DNA of 64,000 bases from Pampus argenteus (lineage: Eukaryota > Chordata > Actinopteri > Scombriformes > Stromateidae). Location: positions 7,203,001 to 7,267,000 of the forward strand of contig CM072868.1 in the NCBI GenBank assembly GCA_036937835.1, written 5' to 3'. The translations under genes and the position numbers were made by a program. Under the pieces are notes generated by a model. It saw nothing but the letters and a program-made list of their open reading frames with translations. It made no database searches and had not been told where the DNA came from. Below, one piece after another: positions 49,364 to 62,285 of this stretch (position 1 is the stretch's first letter; each line of letters starts with the position of its first letter).

Positions 49364-49415
49364 ATGGCAGCGCCCGCGAGTGAAGTGCAACTTGTTCCTG
49401 CCAAAAAGCCAACAG
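49364..49415 (+). CDS. DPH1: DPH1 exon 1 (coding part), diphthamide biosynthesis subunit 1
   Basis: ATG lies in a good context (aacATGG, A at -3, G at +4) and opens 17 codons, MAAPASEVQLVPAKKPT, plus one base of Val18, followed by donor GTAAAT (phase 1). The N-terminal tail is poorly conserved between vertebrates; identity comes from exons 2 and 3, which join in frame. DPH1 with DPH2 forms the cytosolic radical-SAM-like [4Fe-4S] enzyme that transfers a 3-amino-3-carboxypropyl group from S-adenosylmethionine to one histidine of elongation factor eEF2, the first step of diphthamide synthesis. The iron-sulfur cysteines are encoded by later exons outside the window. An out-of-frame upstream ATG at 49336 overlaps this start. 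Confidence 0.9.
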
Positions 49416-51505
49416 GTAAATATTAACGTCAAATTAAATTTTTTAACAAAGAAGACATAAAAGAAACATCTCTTGAGTTATATCGGTTCTTACTACACGT
49501 ATGTGGTGCATTCACTGACCGATACAGACACCGGTGTTGTTTTAAGTACATCAACACAACAGTCAGTGATGTGAGGCAAGAAAACGAGCTAATGTCGTCA
49601 TGTGTACATGTTGTTTAATAGATATCAAAGTGTGTACATCTTAAACAACGTGCATATTGTGATTGTTGTGAGTTTAATGAAGACAGCGTTCATGTTTCAG
49701 TCGCCCAAGTTCACGAGTCTCACAAACATGACATCACTGGTTTATGAAACGTTAATATGTTTCAGTTTGATTAATAAGAGCAAAGCTTCTCCCGGTCACC
49801 ATAAAGTTTGATTTATTACAAAACAAGACCGATGTCTTTGTTGGGTTCACGGCTGGTAAATAATTAAATGTATAGAAATGACATATCTGAGAAAGTTAGT
49901 ATGTGTGCTTACATGATGGCACAAAGTCACTTCAATACAACATCTCAGATAATGTAATAATGTGTGAGGTAGACTAACTGAATTGCAGTGGTTTAATGTA
50001 GAATGTAAATATTATGATATTGAGTCTAGAGATGCCTTTTGGCTTATTGACAAATAATAATTGAAAAAACGAAAATGAACAAATTCCAGTTGTTTAAACA
50101 GAGCTTTTATAGAGGAAAAGCAAATATTTGTAATAAGTAATAATAAGTAATTCAGTGACTGTGCGGCTTGTGACTCCTGCAGTTTCTGACTGCTAAACAG
50201 CTTGAATACAATATTATTTCAAATGTTATTTATTGAACTCAACACCAAGCCAGACATGTAAATGCAAGTGATGCAAAGTAAACTATTGCACAGTCTTACA
50301 GCGAACAGTGGGATTTTTAGGTTATCAAAAAGCAAACCTCCAGTAAAATAAAAACCAAAACATTTAGCTTCTTGTTACTTCACTCAGACGTTTGAGCTTC
50401 ACTGTAAAGAATGATGTACAACAGTCTGGACAGTCTCTGACTTTAAACCCTAGTTTCTGTGTAGTTTTTCACATTCTTGTGCTAAAAGTGAAAAGTTTCT
50501 CAGTGCTCATTGAACATATGAGTTTTAAGGGGTGGACCTATGAGCAATAATTGTGACATCACAACTAGTTTGGAGGCTCATTGTGGTCCCGTATGCAACT
50601 TATACAAGTGAGATGTGGAAACTCTGATAATGGACTGTTCAGTTAAAGAGGAAACATCCTTTGTCCAGCAGTCAATAAGCAATATTTGCATATCCATCCT
50701 GGGCGGAGAAGGAATAGATTGAATATTAAGGTTTTTAATGAGGCAGTTGTACTTTTTGAGGATAAAAAAAAACATACATTAGACACATCATTATTTTAAG
50801 CAGGGTATTTTACATATATCTTACTTACAGCATGTCTGCAGCCACTTATAAAATTAACTGAATATTGTACTCAAAATACAATTGATGGCCAGTAACAAAG
50901 TGAGATAAATTGGCGGTGGAGTCCCCATTTTAAAGGTGTGCTGAAATAGGAGAAAAAGGTGAGGGAGGATTTACTGGCAGAGTTTGAGCTTAATGTAGCC
51001 CCATTTGTTTTTAGGTAAACACAGCATTTCAATGACAACCACCCTGTATTTCAAGTGACCTGGTAGATTGTAGAAAATTATTTGGGAGGATGCTACGAGG
51101 ACAGTCCTTAACCGCTCATACATGTGGCCTATCGCTGCAGATGTGAGAGACACATTTGAATTGAAGTATCTGAATTGTCCTCTACAACCCCAAAGGCCAG
51201 TCTGATCTGCAAAACGTGTCTGAAGTCTGTTTTAAAGCACAAGATTTAGCTTGATTTGGTGCAGAGTTACTTGTGATTCAGACTGCTCCCATCAGCACTC
51301 CTGAGAGTTGGCTGAATATAGCTGAATAACCCCGTTGATAACGTATTCTCAATATTATCTGACCGTGACCTTTTGCATAATCATTTCACATGTGTGACCA
51401 GCATATTTGACGAATATAGACTTAAGTGCGTCAGATCTTGTGTTCATACCTCAGTCTGTGTTCACTGCATTACAAACAGCTTTGTAATTTAACTTTCTTT
51501 TTTAG
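49416..51505 (+). other. DPH1 intron 1
   Basis: A 2.1-kb phase-1 intron bounded by GTAAAT and a pyrimidine-rich tract ending TTTTTTAG at 51505. It is AT-rich and I find no coding signal, RNA gene or recognisable transposon. Open frames in it are short and show no family resemblance. Confidence 0.85.
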
Positions 51506-51655
51506 TCCGTGGACCACGAAGGATAGCTAATCAAATTCCAGATGACATCCTGCAAGACCCGGAGTTACAGGAGGCGATCAAAGCCCTGCCTGCAAATTAC
51601 AACTTTGAGATCCCCAAGACAGTTTGGCGAGTGAGACAGGCAAAAGCAACGAGAG
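51506..51655 (+). CDS. DPH1: DPH1 exon 2
   Basis: A 150-nt exon between a TTTTTTAG acceptor and a GAGAG/GTGAGC donor, phase 1 at both ends. It encodes residues 18-67 and one base of codon 68. The translation contains RRIANQIPDDIL (residues 22-33) and ALPANYNFEIPKTVWR (44-59). These match the conserved DPH1/DPH2 N-terminal block; the human protein has the same ANQIP and NYNFEIPKT motifs. This block is specific enough to name the gene. It lies at the entrance to the first of three alpha/beta domains of the diphthamide synthase fold. Splicing from exon 1 and into exon 3 keeps one open frame. Confidence 0.97.
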
Positions 51656-53872
51656 GTGAGCTTAAATGTTTTTGGCACATGAATAAGAGCCTCACATTTA
51701 CTCTTTTGACTTTTTAGAACTTTTAACTAATTCAAATGGGCAGATTTCAAATGACGGACCTGTTAAAGAATAAGCTGTATGGTAAAGGCAAAATAGAGCC
51801 TTGGTCGGACTCCATTACAACATTGGTTGTTTAACAAAACCACATTGGATTGGATTGCTGTGAGTATAAAGGAAGTGTTTATATTTCACAGTTGCATTTA
51901 TATGAATTTAAATGTGATGATAAAAAGTTTGAGAGTCCGGGAATTTTTGGAAAAGAATCAGCATTCATTCAAAAGGCCATCCATGAGTGCATCCATGCTT
52001 TGGCCTACTTCAGCGGCTTTATTGGTAACATGTTTGTTTGACACAGCAGCAACAACTGTAAATAAAGCAGTAAGATTAACTTTATTTGCGCTTCTGTATT
52101 GATATGGTTTCAGAAATAGGAAATGTATATTGTGTTTTCCTTACGGTGTCATTAAGATGTTTTTCACAAGAACTTCATATTCAGTGTTTTGGAGCCTGTT
52201 AACACTCAATTTATGAGGTGGATGTATTAGCCTTCTTTGATCTTCCGGGGGGGACAATTCCTCCAGGAATCGTGCTTATGTGTTATTGACAGAGATGGAA
52301 GTCTGCACTCTACTCTGCTGCAGCTGAGACTGCCAAATATCTGATTATTTCTCCCCATTGATGCAACACAGATATCTGTGTGCGGTGTAGCTAAAAACAA
52401 ACACAAGAAATGAGATGATTTCCTTTTGTTCTGTTTTCATTTGACTTATATTAAAAAGCAGAACTCTGCCATAATCAACGAACACAGGGGGGGGGGGGAG
52501 AGGGGATCAATTTACTAACACCATAATTAAGAAGCAATTTCGGTTGCCTCCGTTCTGACTGTTCAGACGTCATATCTTTTGTTGTGATATCTTTTGTTCA
52601 TCAGTGTTATATAAGTGCAGCGGTTATTAAAAACGGATAAAGGATATGGGTTGCTTAAAAATCTGAGTTTTGTGTGTCTTTACAAATCGTTTGTCAGTTT
52701 GTGTTAGACGTTTAGTTTGACCTTTTCCTCACGTGTGATGTTCCCCATGAAACAGGTCATGGGCTAATGTTTCAGTGACGTCCTCCAAAAAAAAATCCAA
52801 AAATCACAAATCTACATGTCAAAGTGTTCAGTCTTTCATGGGTGGAAATATGCAGATGGCATGCCAAGATGATTGAATCATTTTCTTTTTCGATGTCCCT
52901 GTGGGGGGTTGGCGTTCACAGCCTGCTGCTTTTGCTTTTTTTGTTGTGTAAGGTATTTTTTTTTTATTATTATTTTATCAGAGCTCACTCTCTTTCTCTG
53001 AACTCAGAGCATCACTCACCTTATCACCTCCGTCTCTCCCTCTGTTCCTCTTTGTGTCCATCTGTTTCTTTGTCGTCCTTTGAACTCCTCAGACACTGCA
53101 CTATTGAAATAGAGAACTGAGGAACATCCAGAAGAATTTTATTTGGGCTGCCCATCCTTCATATCTGAGTGTATAAATAGTCACAGGCAGTGCATTATTT
53201 TGCCTACTTTTCTCGTTTTAATCTATATATATGTATATATGTATGTGTATAGAAACAGGTGTCTTTTTTTCATTGAATCTCACATTCATTACATACATTT
53301 CTAGCCTTGCTTAAGTAATCATGACATTGAAAGTATTTTTTGTGTTTCCAGGTAAAGAGTCTGCTAGAGTTATAGCCACCTGTTTGGATTTGAAAACATA
53401 CAGTCTGACTTTATTTTTGGGCGCATCCATTCCTACCATTTTAATCTAGCCTACAACAATTGTTCAGTCTTGCATACGACTAGGACATTTAGATACAAAG
53501 CAGCGCAGCCTTGAGAGTCTCGGGGATCCTTGAATCCATTAAAGTGTTTCCTTGGAGGGATTGTGAAATGGCTGGGGACTTGTTCTGCTTTCCAAGGTCT
53601 TCTCACAAGTAATCTACAGACAATCAAAAGATTAGCGCAGTTGACAATTTCTCTTTAGATGTTTCCATGGTTTTCAAGACAACAATGGCCACGTGGAGCA
53701 GTTAGTTCCTCTGCAAAGTTTTTTTCTGTGTTACTTTTATGCTTCATAGAGCAGATTGTTAGAAAAAAAGAATAACACTGCAATAACACACAGTTTAGTT
53801 TTTTGAATTGTACCCATGTGACACCAATATTAACTACACATTCTTCAGGCTACAGATGGCCTGAAGAAGTTA

Positions 53873-53915
53873 AGCTGGGCGGTATATATTTTTTCATACC
53901 TTCCTAAAATTTGAC
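53873..53915. mobile_element. Possible terminus of a fish MITE (GGGCGGTATA type)
   Basis: The stretch contains CTGGGCGGTATATATTTTTT followed by CATACC. It resembles the end of a short interspersed element I recall from fish genomes that begins with a GGGCGGTATA motif. I cannot see a matching inverted end nearby, so the right boundary is unknown. Confidence 0.25.
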
Positions 53916-55476
53916 CAACAGAATTTGTGTAAAAATTAAAATCTGAGCTTCTGGTGATAGACTTCATTGTGGCACGCACTCATTTAACTCAAACTACAAA
54001 CTGCCAATGGTGCAGAGAATATGTTATGAATATGACCAATTAGGTGGAAGTACAGGACAAAAATTAGGTAGGTAAAAAAAATTTAAGTTAACACTATCTC
54101 TTACTGTCCAGCTGGATACCACAGTGGAGAAACATCAGGGACAAACTTCCTGAAGGCCAGCAGGTGAATATCAGCTTGAAGTCTTGCGGGTTTCATTCAC
54201 CACAAACATAACAAGACTTGAATGTGCTGCCTTCATGTGCTCCTCGTAAACTCCAGGTGTACTCTATGTGTACTCCATGTTTACTCCATATTTACTTGTA
54301 GTCTGTATTTTTAACACTATTGAAAATCACACCTGTATATTTCTAAATTGTAAACTCCCCGTTGTCCGTTCAGTCTGCCATCCATAAATTTGTCTTTTCA
54401 GCACTTTCTTACTTTACCTTCTCTTTTTGATTGTTAACATAATGCCACTCATAGCTTTTTTTTGTTACCTGTACAGCCAACATCAATAGGTATGTCACAC
54501 AACAGCATGATTAGTGATTGATAGTTCACGTAAACCGAAAGTAAACTTTTTGTCATTGCAAATTTCAGAAAGACGAAGCCCTTAAATGAGCTCCTTGTAT
54601 CTATTTTTATGTCTGTGTGGTTCAGGTGCTCTTGTTTTTTAGGGGGCATACGCACACTCCTAAGAGGTAGTAGAGGTAGTTTATAATGCTTGTATTCATT
54701 CAAACAGCTGGTCCCTCCTCCAGTATCTGACGCACCTTTTTGCCAGTGGTAGCAGATGAAGAAAGCTTTTTTTCTTCTGTCAGCTGTGGCAGAGCTGTGC
54801 TCTGAAACCTTTCTCCATTAATAAACTTGCCCTTTTCTTGGTAATGACCTGTCTCTCACTGTCTGCAGGGGTGCTTGGTGATCCCTTAACCTTTCATCAG
54901 TAAGGTGCTCTCGCTCCTCCTCTTCGCACCGCTCCATCTATCACTCCATCTCATGACCATCCTGCCTCAACCTCCTTGGCCTTTTGTCTGTCCCAGATTT
55001 ATTGTTTAATGCTGCCTGACACTGAAGTCTTGAAATTGTTTCAGGTCTAGTCATGTGAAAACGTTGGTGTACCGAATTCAATGTCTCTGAATTGTAAGTG
55101 TCCCCAGTGACGTTGATGGATTTATTGAAGTAAGGTGTGACAGAGTTCGACTGGAAGAAAATGTCATGGTTGATTGAAACAAAGGCGTTGACTCCAGCTT
55201 CTATCACCATGTGTCTGACCTTGTGGCAGGGACTGCACAACACCTTGTAAACGCATGTTTTTGGATCATCTCAAATCTACATGAAACAAAAACAAATTGA
55301 TTCTCGAAGCCTGAATGAACCATAAATGTCAAAAAGGAAAACTGTTGACAGGAGGCCAAGTCGATGTACGAACAGCGTAGTCAAATATAATGCGAAACAT
55401 CCAACAGCAAACCACTGAACAACATAATCCTCACATTTCACACAGTTCCAAACAAGCAAAAACACACTGACTAGTT

Positions 55477-55500
55477 AAAAAAAAAAAAAAAAAAAAAAAA
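55477..55500. repeat. (A)24 homopolymer
   Basis: An uninterrupted run of 24 A in DPH1 intron 2. It could be the tail of an old retroposon, but the flanking 200 bp show no recognisable SINE or LINE body. Confidence 0.9.
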
Positions 55501-56806
55501 CAACATAAAATCCAGTCTTAAGTCCACAGTCAGTGCAACAAATAACTTCATGTTAACACGTTCATTCAAAATTTTCTTCTTCACCGAAGATATGTTTGTT
55601 TGCTTTTGAAACAAGTGATTCCTTTCACATCTTTATTTCTCAAAGGATGTAAAAGGAATCTGTAAAAGTTTCAAATATATTTTAAATTACCAAGTATCTT
55701 GGTACAAGTCGATCATATTATTTGATAAATCTTAAATTATTGACACCTATTGCTACAATAGGTTCAACAGGAAAATGACAGGAAATAAATTAGCCTACTG
55801 TTTTGTTAAGCAAAGATACCAAATATTCTCTGTTTCTAGCTTCTTAAATATAAAATATAAAGATGTGCTGCTTCTCTCTCTTTTTTATGTAATTGAGTTG
55901 CTTGAGTTTTGGCCTGTTTGTCATATTAAACAAGCACTAGGCACTGGGAAATTGTGTTAAACATTTTCCATTATGTTACAGAACAAATGAGGAATTGATT
56001 TAGTGAAAGAATATTTGACTGATGAATGAATTCCCTTCTCGTCCACCTCATCCTCTGATTTCTACTGTTATTCTTTTAGGGCTTATGTTGTGTTGTCACG
56101 TCAACATCAACATTTTAGTTCACAGATTATACCAAATATTATAAGGTCTTTAATGCAAAAAATCTCATGTCTTCTATCCTAAGAAATCCCCAAAGGACAA
56201 TTTGGATGTTTGTCTAATTTGAATTCTAAGAAAACATGATATTATATAGAAAGGGCATCTTAAAAGTTGCTGATAAGTTTGTCTGAGATGAGGAAGCTAA
56301 AAAAGTAATGAAGTAACATTTTGGCTGCAGCTGAATTATTTGGCATGTAAAACTCAATTATTGTAAATTATTGTAAAACATTGTAAAGGTTTCGTAAAGA
56401 TTTGTAAAGAAAAACAAGACGCAACAGTCTTGATTTTTACCTGATCAAGAAGAAGCTACTGGCTCAGCAGATACTCAAGGTTGGAGATGGCTTTCACAGT
56501 GATAATGTATCTCTGGAATCACATATGAGATACAACATGTACATTTGTTTACGTATTTAAAAACCTAGACGCAGACCTGTGGTAATTGGTTTTCGCTATA
56601 TTTCCAACAGCCCATCACCCGCTAAGATAAACCAATAGGACTACCATGGCAGAGGGGAAATTGCCCTGAAACCTCATTATTCGCTGTTGTTGGAGCACTC
56701 TGCACTATGTATAGCTTTGTGGTCTTGGACTGATTAAATAACATGTTACCATCACTCAAAAAACAAGTGTGTAACTTTTCTTTCTGCGTTTTCCTACTCC
56801 TTCCAG

Positions 56807-56870
56807 TGGCTCTGCAGCTTCCAGAGGGCCTGCAGATGTTTGCCTGTGTCATCGCCGACATCATTGAGAG
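56807..56870 (+). CDS. DPH1: DPH1 exon 3
   Basis: A 64-nt exon between a pyrimidine-rich tract ending TTCCAG and donor GTGAGA. It encodes residues 68-88, VALQLPEGLQMFACVIADIIE, plus two bases (AG) of codon 89, expected Arg. The human sequence at this place reads [22 protein letters not shown], so the exon is unambiguous. It forms the first core beta-strand and helix of domain 1. The next family block (FTEAE..MGDVTYGACCVDD) should start exon 4. I did not find it between here and the right end, so the gene continues beyond the window. Confidence 0.95.
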
Positions 56871-59005
56871 GTGAGATGGATGCAACATTACCATATTTGA
56901 GAGTCTATGAGTGGGTGTAGCAGGTGTAAAAGTCAAGCCAGAAGCCTACGAACCTGAACTGCCACGGCCACTTGGTACTCATTAGGAGAGGGAGAGCTTT
57001 ATCGTAGTTCTCCCGCCTTCGATTCAATCAGGGATTCAGCAGAAAATGAGACACGATTATGCTGTTTTAGGACAGAGCAAATTTCACAGTGTCTCTTGCT
57101 CACTGTTGGAGGAGGGAAAAGATATTATTCTTGTTAATTACATCTTGTTTCAGTCTGCATATGCCCAATTGCACAACAGCACTTTATCACACAGACACCG
57201 CAAAAGTTTTTTGTTTTCTTGCTGCAGTGAGAAGCGCTTTCAGTATTAATGTGCTCCAGACCTAATAGTTTGTCTTGTATACTACACTGTGCTAAATTAA
57301 AAATTGTACTTCACTGTTCAGTAAATAGAAATGCAGATTCTGAAGAATGATATGAAGTACAAGAAAAATCTGCTCTGTTTTCCCCCACCGTTTTCCTCCC
57401 CGGGTGTTGTCTCTGCGGTCTCGTTTCACCTTTTAGTTGGCCGCTGTTTCTCTGAAGCACTGTCTGCTAAGTGTTTTCTCAAAGAAAATGAATGCCATCA
57501 TTAAACACCCAAAGTGGATTCCTTTTCCTAGGTGTTTAGTCAATACTAACCTGCTTATGAGATGGACAAGATGAAGGATAGAGTGGCGGGAATCGTCATA
57601 AACTTTACAGCCCGGGTGGATATTTGATTTCACACAGGAAACTTGCAACACATCAGTTTGAATGTGTTATTGTGATTCGCATTACTATGTCAATACTTGT
57701 ATTTTGAAAGGATAAAACTTTGGTGATGGACAGGGACTGCTATTGCTCCCTTACAATCAACACGTTTTTATCTATCTTTTTCTTTTTACTTCATCATTTA
57801 CTCTGTTGTGACACACCTCTATCGCTTTATCTCTATCACTCTTTTTTTTTTTACAGTTGTTTCTTTATCTTACTACTTTTTTATCACAAGAAAGATGTTA
57901 GAGTGAAGCTGTGATGATAGGGTCTGGTCTTATCAGTCCTGCTACTATCAGAGTGAGAGTTACCTGTGTGTGTGCTTCATTGCTTTCAAACCACACAGTC
58001 CACAATAATATGTTTACATTTACTGTGTCTTTCAAGCAGTCTCAACTAAATCAGCCACATCTCTTCTAATGAAAGCAATTAGTGAACATTAATTGCTTTT
58101 CTCTCTGCCTTCATGCCTCGTCCTCTATCGCCTGTGTCTCTGTATTCCAACGTCCACATGATTTCTCTCCCAGACTACAGCAGAGACGATGGTTCTTACT
58201 CTTTATTAGTTCCTGCTATATAGTTTCCCTTAAGCCATATTTTGCTTCAGTCTGTGCTTCCTTGTCAAAACATAATTTGCAATCCCAGTATTTTCAGGCT
58301 AACCGATGAGTTTTTATGAGTTTCTATGTAGCAATGAGTATGTTTTGCACAGGCAGGTTGAGTATTAAAACTCACTGAAGTTATTCACAGCCTTGAATAA
58401 CAGCAGAGTATGACTGATTGACACCCTAAAAAAACCCCCAAATTTTTCGACTAAACGTCATGCAGAATCACACAAAAGGTAGTAACCCGTTTAGTACCAC
58501 TTGAGCCCTATTTTTGCCATTATTTCTGCTGGTTATGATAACACTGTGTGCCACAACACAAGAAAGTAGCAGGTTGTAATAAAGCAAAACTATTTTGCCA
58601 TTTTTACCTAAACTTGTTTGGCTGTGTAGCAAAATTGTCATCAATAATCCCTCACCTTTTTCTCTTCTACATATGTTTGGCTGTTTTTATAAACCTACAA
58701 AATATTTCTCTTACCTTTTGGAATTTTTGGCAATTTATTAGCAATGTTATGTTCCCAGATCTTCACAATAATTTGTTTTAAAAATGTTATTAACCGTGCA
58801 AATGACACATAACAAGATCTATTCCTAAACTCTTTGTCTCATCCTTCCTCACCACCAGAGAGAATCCAAGACAGTGGTTGATTCATTAAAACAGGGTCAC
58901 AGTGAGTATTTGTGCCTCACAAAACAAAGCAGAAGGTCTTAGTTAAAAGTCTACATCGGGATGCTGATGTGTATGCGAAAGCCCGAGAGCCTGCATTTAA
59001 TGGCC

Positions 59006-59025
59006 CTGCTGCTGCTGCTGCTGCT
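59006..59025. repeat. Short (CTG)n triplet tract
   Basis: About seven CTG/GCT triplets in DPH1 intron 3. It creates a short poly-Ala stretch in a chance open frame. Confidence 0.85.
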
Positions 59026-62000
59026 ACTGAGAAACACTTTGCTTATTTGATGACAACAGGAATGTCAGCTTTAGTTGACAGCTGCATAACATCTGCCTTT
59101 GCCTTACGGGAACAAACTGTGAATATAAAGTCAACACCAACAGGTGTGCCGACACTGTATGATCTCTGATGCTGGTGGAGATAAACATGCAACACGTGTA
59201 AGGAGGAACTAAATGAACTTGGGTTAAGGCAGTTTCTACTTTGTACTGTAACCAGATAGATGGGGCCCTGTAAGTTTGTCTCAAGACTCCACACTCCAAC
59301 TTATCCCCTCAAAGGCTTAACCCACATCTGAAAAGCTGGTGTCTGCAAGTTTATCCTTTCCTCAGATGAAACATAAGATATGCTTGTTGGGGAGAAAGCA
59401 GATTGTTGTGCTGAGAAGACTGGCAACAGTTCTGTCTGCCAAAAAAAAGACAGAAAATGAGTAAATAAGATAACTCGGTGAGTGTCATGTAAAACTTGAT
59501 CATCTATATAGATAAAGAAATATTTAAACCAGACTTTACAGCAGCTAACATTTCCGAACCATTTGCCTGTGGAAGCAACCTAGCCAGCTGTTGCATAGAT
59601 GAAAATCTAGCAGTGGATCCATCATAGGATTGGAGAGTAGTGTTTGGAGAGAGTGAGTGACAGCAACCTTTGCTTGTTGCCACAGCAGGCAGCGGACCTT
59701 GTGTCACCCAGCTTATGTTGAGGGTTATCGGAGGTCGCAGGAGTTGGGCAGCTCTGCCGTCACCACCGCTACCATAGTGCCCCGTATTCCAGACACAGGG
59801 CTGAGGTCCATATCAAAATGGGGATGAAAAGGCTAAGCTGTCCTCAGAGTAAGGAGCTTCAGTGGGATGGGCTGCTAAGTCTTAATGAGGACAAGCTGGT
59901 CTGAATTATGGCCATGCTGCAGTTTATACACTTAGGCTCAAACGTACATATGCACACTCAAACGGTCCCCATCTTTAATGTGATGCAGACGCTACAGTGC
60001 TATTTGATGTTTTTCTCTCCTTCTATGGTAGTCTGTCTCTCTGCTCGTCTTTCTTTCTGTCTTACCCCTCCCTCTTTCCCCTTATTTTTAATTTCACATT
60101 CATGCCAACAACCAGGTGGAAATCCTTATTCACACATAGACGCAATTCAGCTACACGGCAAACTAAAGCCACCAACATGACCGTGAAGTAAAATCAACAT
60201 TTTGAAGCTAGTCATTTTTGATTTACGCTGTTCAGGCTGCTGTCCTTTTTGTGCTTTAAATTAAATTGGTCTGTACTCTGAATCACTGTAATGTCTAAAG
60301 TTTATTTCAGTGCCAACCCTTCATCTGATTCTCTTTACACCGTTTCATTCCCTTTCTTTACTCTCCCAGTGTTGACATTGTCATAGCAGTCCAAAGACTC
60401 GTGGAGCTCTGCTTTCACAAGTAAACAAAAGAGAAAAAGCTTTCAGAATAAATAAAATAATTGATAAGTTGTGCAGGCAGGCAATCATGCATGCGCTGTC
60501 ACCATATGTTTTATTGCTTTTGATGATATGCCGGCTGTCTTTGCTTTGATAAAATACTTTTATGAACTTACTTCAGTATGTACAACTGCTTCTGATGCTT
60601 TTGTGGCAGTGGGGGAATATGAAGAGAGAGGCTGCCACTATGTCCTAATCCCGAGGACAGCCGTAGCGTTTAATGTCCTGTCACTGTTTTCCTGACACGG
60701 AAACCCTGGGCCTCTGCATGGAGATGTTGGCCTGTAACTTAATCCAAGGCCTTGTTCTCTGATGTTTGATGGTCGAATGACAAATTTGCTGAGCACACAA
60801 GGCCAAGGGGCTCCTGTAACTGAAGCAAAAAACAATAGTGGAAAATGAAACATTCTTTCCTCTGACTGAACAGGAGTGACTGACTCTTAATACAGCATAG
60901 ATCATACAGTAACGGACAATGCATGTTATTACTGTCTAACTGCCTTTTTTTTTATATATGTGTACCCAGGACTACCTGAATTGCAGTATTGGTGAAATAA
61001 AGTGGATTGAATAGAGATTTTATTATAAAACAAAACTTGCACTGTAGTTCAATAAGCACAGATGAAATTCATACAATACATTGCATAAATTTGCCCATTC
61101 AAATATTAAGTATTAGGCATTTTCTAAACTGAAAATGAGTATCGATTGAAAAATACAGCTTAATATGTTTTCATTATTATCATATATGTACAGATAACGT
61201 GTTAAATGTGGCTACATTCACTCTGTTTCTGCAGTTTCTCAAGGAGAATAATCTATTCAAAAATACAGAATGAATCTATGGAGGGTTAAAACACAATATA
61301 AGAAACAACAAACATAACAAAAATATAGAGCCATTTAAAAAAAAATTTTTTTTTAGCTACTGTAAGATTGATGAACTACTGTGACCACATGTTAGGTAGT
61401 CTGTTTGAAACCACAAGATGTTACCTGACCTATTAGACTTTGACCGATGTGGTTCAGGTTGATTATTTCAGATCAGATGGCTCAAGGGTTGAACTAGCAT
61501 CACATTAAAGTTTAGCGTGATGTCTAAAACGATTGGCTGACTTGTAGAGTGCTATATGTGTCACATCATAGCGTTTCTGTATTTATTTTATTTAGCTTTT
61601 AGAACATCAGATGCAACCAATGATCAAGATGGCGGCAGCACCTTAAAAAAAAATAAAAAGCATATAATATAATGAAACAACATGCACTGAAAAGTAGTGA
61701 ATAGTAAAGAGAGGAAGCGAGCAAGACAAAGACATGTAGAGACTGGCCCATTAAAAAGTCAGTAATGTTTTACTGAAAGCATCAACAGTCACCAGAATAT
61801 TTATTTTCCACAGATCTGGCAGTTATCCTAAACCCATTCACCAGTTACAAATTCCTTTGAGTTTCGAGTCTTTCTGCAAAATAACAGCAAAAAAAATATC
61901 TTCTACAGACTCTACTATAATCAGGCCCACATTTCTTATTAATATAGAAACAAGAGTAGGAAGGAAGCTTTCCTAAAAATGGCCTTATAAATAAAGATAG

Positions 62001-62245
62001 ACCAGTGACTAAGCTTGCGTATTGACAGTGATGGCCATTCAGCCTCAGCATTCACTATGCAGGGATGAGTCAGGGATTTGCCATTTGTAGCAGTCTCAAC
62101 CACCATAATAAGTGGTGTCTAATATCCAAAGGCACTGAGATGTAGTCACACCAAATCACTATAATAATAGTAAATTGTTAAAAAAAAAAAAAAGCTTCAG
62201 TCTATGTCTGTCTACAATTGTTGTTGTATGGTTATGTCTTTTAAT

Positions 62246-62246
62246 T

Positions 62247-62285
<39 letters not shown>
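62246..62285. repeat. (TA)n(TG)n(TA)n compound microsatellite
   Basis: A TATATA stretch followed by about 13 TG units and TATATG. Confidence 0.9.

Larger units (their letters stand above)
51656..56806 (+). other. DPH1 intron 2
   Basis: A 5.15-kb phase-1 intron. It holds a (G)13 run at 52488-52500, T-rich low-complexity DNA near 52930-52980, a (TATG)-type AT stretch near 53225-53250, an (A)24 tract at 55477-55500, and a possible MITE end near 53873. No additional exon-like coding block was recognised between exon 2 and exon 3. Confidence 0.85.

Noticed and set aside
58912..59169. Plus-strand frame with a poly-Ala run
   Set aside because: The Ala run comes from a short CTG repeat and the rest shows no family resemblance.
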